From: Pelagibius sp965227505
Lineage (GTDB): Bacteria > Pseudomonadota > Alphaproteobacteria > Kiloniellales > Kiloniellaceae
Assembly (NCBI RefSeq): GCF_965227505.1
Contig: NZ_OZ245757.1
Coordinates: 2,108,001-2,172,000 of the forward strand
DNA: 64,000 bases
Direction of reading: 5' to 3'
The position numbers were made by a program, and so were the translations under genes. Position 1 is the stretch's first letter. Every line of letters begins with the position of its first letter. The notes beneath the pieces are model-generated. The model saw nothing but the letters and a program-made list of their open reading frames with translations. It did no database searches and was not told the DNA's origin. Of the stretch, positions 58,878 to 64,000 are shown in pieces.

Positions 58878-59480
58878 ATGACCAAGGTACTCGTGCTCTA
58901 CTACAGCAGCTATGGACATGTGGAAACGATGGCCGGTGCCGTGGCCGAGGGCGCGCGCGAGGTCGAGGGCGTCGAGGTTACGGTCAAGCGGGTTCCCGAG
59001 CTGATGCCCGAAGAGGTGGCCAAGAACGCCGGGGTCAAGCTGGACCAGGCCGCCCCCATCGCCGAGCCGAACGAACTGGCCGACTATGACGCCATCATCT
59101 TCGGCACGCCGACGCGCTTCGGCAACATGGCCGCGCAGATGCGCAACTTCCTCGATCAGACCGGCGGGCTGTGGATGAAGGGCGCGCTGATCGGCAAGGT
59201 CGGCAGTGTCTTCGCCTCCACCGCCACCCAGCACGGCGGGCAGGAGACGACGATCACCTCCTTCCACACCACCCTGCTGCATCAGGGCATGGTCATCGTC
59301 GGCCTCCCCTACAGCTGCCAGGACCAGATGACCCTGGACGAGATTGCCGGTGGCTCGCCCTACGGCGCGACGACCATCGCCGCGGGCGACGGCAGCCGCC
59401 AGGTCAGCGAGAAGGAGCTGGGCATGGCCCGCTTCCAGGGCCGCCACGTGGCGGAGATCGCGGCCAAGCTCGCCAAATAA
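58878..59480 (+). CDS. wrbA: NAD(P)H:quinone oxidoreductase, WrbA type
   Basis: The 200-residue flavodoxin-like enzyme reduces quinones by two electrons, avoiding semiquinone radicals. The FMN phosphate loop is LYYSSYGHVETMAGA, and FGTPTRFGNMAAQMRNFLDQTGG and STATQHGGQETT are WrbA-specific. It is the first of three plus-strand genes with pirin and glutathionyl-hydroquinone reductase, divergent from a LysR gene. Confidence 0.95.
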   Translation: MTKVLVLYYSSYGHVETMAGAVAEGAREVEGVEVTVKRVPELMPEEVAKNAGVKLDQAAPIAEPNELADYDAIIFGTPTRFGNMAAQMRNFLDQTGGLWMKGALIGKVGSVFASTATQHGGQETTITSFHTTLLHQGMVIVGLPYSCQDQMTLDEIAGGSPYGATTIAAGDGSRQVSEKELGMARFQGRHVAEIAAKLAK

Positions 59481-59536
59481 CACGAGGTTCACCGGGCGCG
59501 GCCCGCCTGCCGCGCCCCTTTTTCGGGACAAGAGCG

Positions 59537-60235
59537 ATGATTGAGATCAAACCCTTCGACGGCCTCGGCCAGTTCCACAACGAGTGGCTGGCGGCCCGCT
59601 ATCACTTCAGCTTCGCCGGTTACTACGACCCGGCGCAGATGGGCGTCGGCAGCCTGCGCGTCTGGAACGACGATACCATCCGTCCGGGCACCGGTTTCGA
59701 CATGCACGGCCACCGGGACATGGAGATCATCACCTACGTGCGCGAAGGCGCCATCACCCATCAGGACCACCTGGGCAACAAGGGCCGCACCGAGGCCGGG
59801 GACATTCAGGTCATGTCTGCCGGCACCGGCATCATGCACGCCGAGTTCAACCAGGAGGAGGACCCGACCAAGATCTTTCAGATCTGGATCGAGCCTGCGG
59901 TTCAAGGCGTGGAGCCGCGCTGGGAAACGCGCAGCTTCCCGAAGGGCGAGCGGGCCGGCGAGCTGGTGCCGCTGGCCTCCGGCCGGCCGGAGCATGAAGG
60001 CGCCCTGCCGATCCATCAGGATGCCGCCATCCTGGGCGCGACCCTGAAGGCCGGGCAGTCGGTGACCCACCGCCTGGACGCAGGCCGCCATCTCTACCTG
60101 GTGCCGGCGACGGGCCGCATCACCGTCAACGACGCGGAGGCCGGTCCGCGCGACGGCGTGGTGGTCAGCGATCTGGACGAGGTCGTCATCACCGCCAAGG
60201 AAGACGCGGAGATTCTGCTGGCCGACGTCGCCTGA
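59537..60235 (+). CDS. Pirin family protein
   Basis: The 232-residue bicupin has the metal-binding stretch FDMHGHRDMEIITYVREGAI with MHGH and the Glu, and GTGIMHAEFN. Several bacterial pirins have quercetinase activity, and pirins are often stress-induced. Its position between wrbA and glutathionyl-hydroquinone reductase suggests a role with quinones or flavonoid-like phenolics. Confidence 0.94.
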   Translation: MIEIKPFDGLGQFHNEWLAARYHFSFAGYYDPAQMGVGSLRVWNDDTIRPGTGFDMHGHRDMEIITYVREGAITHQDHLGNKGRTEAGDIQVMSAGTGIMHAEFNQEEDPTKIFQIWIEPAVQGVEPRWETRSFPKGERAGELVPLASGRPEHEGALPIHQDAAILGATLKAGQSVTHRLDAGRHLYLVPATGRITVNDAEAGPRDGVVVSDLDEVVITAKEDAEILLADVA

Positions 60236-60280
60236 CGACACAGTTTTGAGATACGAGAGAACGCAGGAAGGAGCGGAGCC

Positions 60281-61270
60281 ATGGGACTTCTGGTGGATGG
60301 CGTCTGGCAGGACCGCTGGTACGACACGAAATCGAGCGGCGGGCGCTTCAAGCGCAAGGAAAGCGCCTTTCGCAACTGGGTGACCGCCGACGGCACTGCC
60401 GGCCCCAGCGGCGAGGGCGGCTTCCAGGCGGAGGCCGGGCGCTACCACCTCTACGTTTCCCTCGCCTGCCCCTGGGCGCACCGCACCCTGATCCTGCGCC
60501 AACTGAAGGGGCTGGAGGAGATCATCCCCGTCTCGGTGGTGCACTGGCACATGGGCAGCGAGGGCTGGACCTTCGAGACCGGCCCCGGCGCCACCGGCGA
60601 TCCGCTGAATGGTGCCAGCCACATGCACGAGATCTACACCAAGGCCGACCCGGCCTATACCGGGCGGGTGACGGTGCCGGTGCTCTGGGACAGGCTGCGC
60701 CAGACCATCGTCAGCAACGAGTCCTCCGAGATCATCCGCATGTTCAACAGCGCCTTCGACGGCCTCACCGGATCGACCCTGGACCTCTACCCCGCTGACC
60801 TGCGCGGTGAGATCGACGCCGTCAACGCCACGGTCTACGACCACGTGAACAACGGCGTCTACAAGTGCGGCTTCGCCACCTCGCAGACGGCCTACGAAGA
60901 AGCCTTCGATGCGCTGTTTTCGACGCTGGACGATCTGGAGGCGCGCCTATCAGGCCAGCGCTATCTGGTCGGCGAGCGCCTGACCGAGGCCGACTGGCGC
61001 CTCTTCACCACGCTGCTGCGCTTCGACCCGGTCTATCACGGCCACTTCAAGTGCAACCTCCGGCGCATCGCGGACTACCCCAACCTCTCCAACTACCTCC
61101 GCGACCTCTACCAGGTCCCCGGCGTCGCCGAGACGGTGGATCTCTTCCACATCAAGCAGCACTACTACGGCAGCCACACGACCATCAATCCGACCGGCAT
61201 CGTCCCCAAGGGCCCGGCGATCGATTACGCGGCGCCGCACGACCGGGAGAGGTTCAAGGCGGCGGCATAG
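60281..61270 (+). CDS. Glutathionyl-hydroquinone reductase (YqjG/Xi-class GST)
   Basis: The 329-residue protein carries the Xi-class motif LACPWAHRTLILRQLKG with catalytic Cys63. GSTs of this class reduce glutathionyl-hydroquinones back to hydroquinones. The thioredoxin-like N-terminal domain and the all-helical C-terminal domain (YDHVNNGVYKCGFATSQTAY) are both present, with normal length. Last gene of the wrbA cluster, followed by a nested palindrome. Confidence 0.95.
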   Translation: MGLLVDGVWQDRWYDTKSSGGRFKRKESAFRNWVTADGTAGPSGEGGFQAEAGRYHLYVSLACPWAHRTLILRQLKGLEEIIPVSVVHWHMGSEGWTFETGPGATGDPLNGASHMHEIYTKADPAYTGRVTVPVLWDRLRQTIVSNESSEIIRMFNSAFDGLTGSTLDLYPADLRGEIDAVNATVYDHVNNGVYKCGFATSQTAYEEAFDALFSTLDDLEARLSGQRYLVGERLTEADWRLFTTLLRFDPVYHGHFKCNLRRIADYPNLSNYLRDLYQVPGVAETVDLFHIKQHYYGSHTTINPTGIVPKGPAIDYAAPHDRERFKAAA

Positions 61271-61300
61271 GTCCGCCCCCTCACCCTGCCGCCCCATTTT

Positions 61301-61367
61301 CTGTCTTGGCGCGGGCCCTTCCCTCTCCCCCTCTTTCGCAAAGATCTTGGGGGAGAGGGCAAGACAG
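61301..61367. repeat. Nested palindrome downstream of glutathionyl-hydroquinone reductase
   Basis: The outer arms are CTGTCTTG (61301) and CAAGACAG (61360), and the inner arms CCCTCTCCCCC (61321) and GGGGGAGAGGG (61349). The inner loop has its own TCTTT-CGC-AAAGA stem. No T-run follows. It lies between convergent genes and could be a terminator or dispersed repeat. Confidence 0.75.
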
Positions 61368-61389
61368 TAAACCCTGACCTTTCGATTGA

Positions 61390-61779
61390 TCACGCGTCTG
61401 CGTTCGCGGGTTCGCCCGAGTCGCTGCGATCAATCGCGCGGAACAGCTTGGAGTTACGGAACCGCGTCAAGACGTACATGTTGAAGAAGTGCATCGCCCC
61501 CAGGACGACGATCACCAAGCCGACTTTCGTGCTCAACGATTCCACAGCGGTAACTACGTCGACAGGCTTGGTGCCGTATCTCAACGCGAGCGTCACAAAA
61601 CCGAAGTTCACCAAGTAGAAACCGACGAGCAGAAGATGATTGATTGAATCAGCGAGTTCCTCGTTGCCCGAAAAGTTCTGTACGAGGAACACCCGTCCGT
61701 TCTTGTTGAGCGTGCGGCCCACCCAAACCGTGATGACCAAGCTCAAGGAAACATAGATGGCGTACGTGGCGACAACCAT
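61390..61779 (-). CDS. Small membrane protein of unknown function, ArsR-linked
   Basis: The 129-residue protein has about three TM helices: a first helix near 1-20, LLLVGFYLVNFGFVTLAL and VGLVIVVLGAMHFFNMYVLT. Between the first two lies VGRTLNKNGRVFLVQNFSGNEELADSINH. I recognise these as a recurring uncharacterised family but know no function. It is divergent from an ArsR gene across a dense operator region, so it is almost surely the regulated target, resembling the sdpR/sdpI arrangement in layout only. Confidence 0.75.
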   Translation of the reverse strand: MVVATYAIYVSLSLVITVWVGRTLNKNGRVFLVQNFSGNEELADSINHLLLVGFYLVNFGFVTLALRYGTKPVDVVTAVESLSTKVGLVIVVLGAMHFFNMYVLTRFRNSKLFRAIDRSDSGEPANADA

Positions 61780-61810
61780 TGAGAACCCCCTCTCTTCTGT
61801 GCTATTTTCC

Positions 61811-61829
61811 TAATTAGCTACTTAGCTAA
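61811..61829. promoter_or_regulatory. ArsR-type operator elements, membrane-protein side
   Basis: TAATTAGCTACTTAGCTAA contains two TTAGCTA repeats. A third lies in AATTAGCTAATT (61847-61858), a perfect 12-bp palindrome. Confidence 0.65.
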
Positions 61830-61852
61830 CGATGGATCATAACAAAATTAGC

Positions 61853-61874
61853 TAATTAGTCAAATGACTAATTA
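61853..61874. promoter_or_regulatory. ArsR-type operator, perfect 10-2-10 palindrome
   Basis: TAATTAGTCA, AA, TGACTAATTA, ending 18 bases before the ArsR start codon. It overlaps the adjacent 12-bp palindrome and lies in a short AT-rich island. Confidence 0.8.
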
Positions 61875-61892
61875 TTTGGCGAAGAGGTTTTC

Positions 61893-62207
61893 ATGGATGA
61901 CGTGTTCCAGGCCCTGTCTTCAGCCGTGAGGCGCAAGATACTCGCGTATTTGTCTGCGTCGGAAATGACGGCAGGCGAAATCGTGGATCGCTTCGATATG
62001 TCAGCTCCTTCTGTCTCGAAACATCTTCGCATCCTGCAGAATGCGGGATTGATTCGCGCCGAGAAGAAGGGCCAGTACGTTCACTATCACCTGGTGCAGG
62101 ACAACCTGGTCAATACATTGAGTGGCTTCGTTCAAGAGGTCTGCCCGGTTTCCAGGCAATTGAAGAGCGAAAGCAAGAGAAAGGCAGCAACATCCGGAGA
62201 AGCCTGA
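61893..62207 (+). CDS. ArsR/SmtB-family regulator, SdpR-like
   Basis: The 104-residue repressor has the helix-turn-helix MTAGEIVDRFDMSAPSVSKH with LRILQNAGLIRAEKKGQYV. It lacks an obvious metal-binding Cys motif in the recognition helix, resembling the SdpR subgroup that does not sense metals. It is divergent from the 129-residue membrane protein across 113 bases holding at least three related palindromes. Confidence 0.92.
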   Translation: MDDVFQALSSAVRRKILAYLSASEMTAGEIVDRFDMSAPSVSKHLRILQNAGLIRAEKKGQYVHYHLVQDNLVNTLSGFVQEVCPVSRQLKSESKRKAATSGEA

Positions 62208-62252
62208 TCGCGCGCATATCCGGAGTTGTGCCTTACGAAGCGCTGCCGACGG

Positions 62253-63251
62253 TCAAAGATCGAACGCCGCCACCAGGGGGGCGTGGTTGGAGCGCGGGTC
62301 GTCGGGGGCCATGGTCTGTTCGTCGGGCAGTGTGGCGTTCAACACCGCAATGTCGCGGAAGCCGCGTTTCAGGGCGGGCGAAGCCAGGATGTGATCGAGC
62401 GTCAGCCGCCGGCCATCGTGCAGCACGGTGAAGCGCTGATCCTGCGGCAGGCTGTCTTCCAGCGGATGCAGCACGCGCCCAGCCAGATCCGGATTGCCGC
62501 TGTCTTCGACCGTGCCACGCAGGATGCGCCCCGGCGTTTCCTCGGCATCGGCGTTGAGGTCGCCGCAAACGGCGATCAACGCCTGCGGCTCTTCGTCGAA
62601 GACCGCCTCCACCAGCAGCCGTGCCTCGAGCGCCTGGCCGCTGCGCTTGATGGTGGCGGCGAAGTAGCCTTCCGCCCAGCCGGCCAACGACGACCAGACG
62701 AAGGGCGCCGTCTTGCGGCCGGGAATGGGGGCGGCCAGGGGCGAGCGCAGGTGAAGGTTGATCACATGCAGCGGTGCCGGCCCGGGCACCTGCAGGCGGC
62801 AGTGCAGAAGCGGCCGGTCCCAGGTCAGGGTCAGATCGGCGCTGGCGTCCGGAACCGCGGTCACCGCGTGGTAGGGCTGGGGCGGCACCAGGTCGTTGCG
62901 CAGTTCGCGCTGCTCCAGCACAGGATAGCGGCTGACAACGGCCAGGTTGTGGACATCGGCCGGTCCGTCGCCCGAAAGCGAATGGGTGGTGACGAGATGG
63001 TCGTCGCGATGACGCGTCGCGGCCAGAAGCCGGCGCAGCGCCATCGGCTGGCGCTTCGGCCGCGGCGCTCCGGGCTCTGCCGCGCCCCTGTCCGACGCGG
63101 CGGTCTTCTGGGCGTTCACCTCCTGCAGGCAGAGGACATCGGCGTCGAGTGCATCGAGCTGCGGCGCGAGAACTGCGATACGGCGCTCCAGCGCTCCGTC
63201 GCCTCCGGGCACCAAGTCCAGCGATTCCAGGTTGAAGGTCGCGATGCGCAC
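62253..63251 (-). CDS. Endonuclease/exonuclease/phosphatase family protein
   Basis: The 332-residue protein has the four conserved EEP blocks: MRIATFNLESLD at the start, VLCLQEVNAQ with the metal Glu, AVCGDLNADAEETPGRIL, and the end DPRSNHAPLVAAF with the catalytic His. Members include phosphodiesterases acting on DNA, nucleotides or phospholipids. No signal peptide is present. The substrate is unknown. Confidence 0.93.
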   Translation of the reverse strand: MRIATFNLESLDLVPGGDGALERRIAVLAPQLDALDADVLCLQEVNAQKTAASDRGAAEPGAPRPKRQPMALRRLLAATRHRDDHLVTTHSLSGDGPADVHNLAVVSRYPVLEQRELRNDLVPPQPYHAVTAVPDASADLTLTWDRPLLHCRLQVPGPAPLHVINLHLRSPLAAPIPGRKTAPFVWSSLAGWAEGYFAATIKRSGQALEARLLVEAVFDEEPQALIAVCGDLNADAEETPGRILRGTVEDSGNPDLAGRVLHPLEDSLPQDQRFTVLHDGRRLTLDHILASPALKRGFRDIAVLNATLPDEQTMAPDDPRSNHAPLVAAFDL

Positions 63252-63486
63252 GTTGTCTCTCTGGTTCTATCCGGGTCTCTCCGGGCCTCTCCTTTCGCCC
63301 GCCCCGTCCTACACCTGCGCCGTTTGCCTGCCCATGATCCAGCGCAGACAGCGCTGTGGCGGCCCCGGTCCGGCGCACAGGAAAGCATTTTCTAATCGAA
63401 GAGAGCAGATTAAGCTGGCTCTGTCAGCCGGCTCCCGCGGCCGCTCGGCCAGACGTCGCCCGCCAGATCGCTATGAGGTGTCCGCC

Positions 63487-64000
63487 TTGGCCATAGAAAG
63501 ACTCGACCTCTGGGGCACCGACGAGGAGCCGCGGCTCAGCGCCGTGCTCTGCGAATGCTGGGCAATGCTGATGGACGGCGCCCGACAGCCGCAGCACGAC
63601 TTTCGCACGGCGGCCCTGGCAACCGGCGGCGGCCCCCACGGCTGCAGCCTGCGCACGGTTGTCCTGCGGGGGGCGGATCGCGAAGCCCGCGAAGTCAGCT
63701 TCTATACCGACCTGCGCAGTCACAAGGTCGGCGAGATCGAGGCCGACCCCCGCGTCGCGCTGCTGTTCTTCTCGCACTCTGACGACACCCAGATCCGCAT
63801 ACAGGCGACGGCGCGCATTCACTGCGGCGACGCCCTTGCCGAGGCGGCCTGGGCGGAGGTGCCGCCGCACCGCCGACGCGACTACATGGTCTCCGGCCCG
63901 CCGGGGCTGCCCTGGGCCTGGCCGACCTCCGGGCTGCCGGCGGCCCTGGAAGACCGCGCGCCGAGCGACGAGGAAAGCAGGCCCGGTAAGGGCAACTTCG
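63487..64000 (+). CDS. Pyridoxamine 5'-phosphate oxidase-like FMN-binding protein (cut by window edge)
   Basis: The 3' end is outside the window; 171 codons are visible. The fold markers are DFRTAALATGGGPHGCSLRTVVLRG, given here in outline, then VSFYTDLRSHKVGEIEADPRVALLFF, in the order of the Alr4036-type PNPOx group. TTG at 63487 with GAGG nine bases upstream is my preferred start; GTG at 63478 is an alternative. It probably binds FMN in the cytosol; a role in PLP synthesis is not implied. It is divergent from the EEP gene. Confidence 0.8.
   Translation, partial: MAIERLDLWGTDEEPRLSAVLCECWAMLMDGARQPQHDFRTAALATGGGPHGCSLRTVVLRGADREAREVSFYTDLRSHKVGEIEADPRVALLFFSHSDDTQIRIQATARIHCGDALAEAAWAEVPPHRRRDYMVSGPPGLPWAWPTSGLPAALEDRAPSDEESRPGKGNF

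Noticed and set aside
1..64000. tRNA, rRNA, insertion sequence or prophage
   Set aside because: No tRNA-like cloverleaf, rRNA segment, transposase or phage structural gene was seen on either strand by reading. A tRNA or covariance-model scan was not possible here.

Overview
The window is chromosomal DNA from a high-GC alphaproteobacterium, most likely a Rhodospirillales-type organism. Support comes from the gene content and order: an operon for the cytochrome bc1 complex (petABC), MarR/OmpR regulators resembling PetP/PetR, a phasin for polyhydroxyalkanoate granules, oxygen-dependent hemF, the UbiK-YbjN-ProC set, and the prs-rplY-pth-ychF block. No rRNA, tRNA, prophage, insertion sequence or CRISPR array was seen. 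Both ends cut a gene: an MFS-type transporter on the left and an FMN-binding oxidase-like protein on the right.

Layout. 0-7 kb: MFS/Lrp divergent pair, a GIY-YIG gene flanked by palindromic repeats, a GreA/B-type factor, ilvE, then petP-petR-histidine kinase and a protein with a dead receiver domain. 7-12 kb: a secreted cysteine protein followed by a 1494-residue Ser/Thr kinase-NTPase-WD40 protein. 12-24.4 kb: accessory metabolism and regulators (CsaA, LysR/FAD monooxygenase, phasin, TetR, YbaK, several membrane or exported proteins of unknown role, MarR, aldo-keto reductase, SMI1/KNR4), ending in the proC-ybjN-ubiK operon. 24.5-36 kb: a plus-strand housekeeping run (phosphate-binding-like protein, hldD, lgt, MidA-like methyltransferase, pgeF, metal-less M24 protein plus a 22-residue peptide, prs, rplY, pth, ychF, DinB, dienelactone hydrolase). 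36-42 kb: stress and lipoprotein genes, a TetR/AhpD pair, VOC protein, mtnP. 42-49.4 kb: petABC (minus), trmL, hemF and a minus operon DUF1285-NUDIX-DUF6111-cca. 49.5-57 kb: MoxR-DUF58-DUF4159-GATase-like locus and TspO. 57-64 kb: GNAT, a LysR-controlled quinone/redox set (wrbA, pirin, glutathionyl-hydroquinone reductase), an ArsR/membrane-protein pair, an endonuclease/phosphatase-family protein and the truncated right-edge gene.

How the parts fit. The redox theme is strong: bc1 complex, its likely regulators, ubiquinone accessory factor, heme synthesis, and quinone detoxification all lie here. Many regulator genes sit divergently beside their probable target, with clear inverted repeats between them (Lrp, MarR at 19.4 kb, TetR at 37.9 kb, ArsR at 61.8 kb, and two LysR pairs).

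Two things are not explained by ordinary annotation. First, short tandem arrays recur at gene ends and starts: 15-17-bp units outside genes and 12/15/18-bp units inside them. One array repeats a start codon five times. Second, several proteins keep a fold but have lost its catalytic residues: the receiver at 6.2 kb and the M24 protein at 29.5 kb. No single clearly novel defence or biosynthetic system was identified. The best candidates for new biology are the kinase-NTPase-WD40 locus, the repeated start-codon array, the metal-less M24/micropeptide pair and the ArsR/membrane-protein pair.
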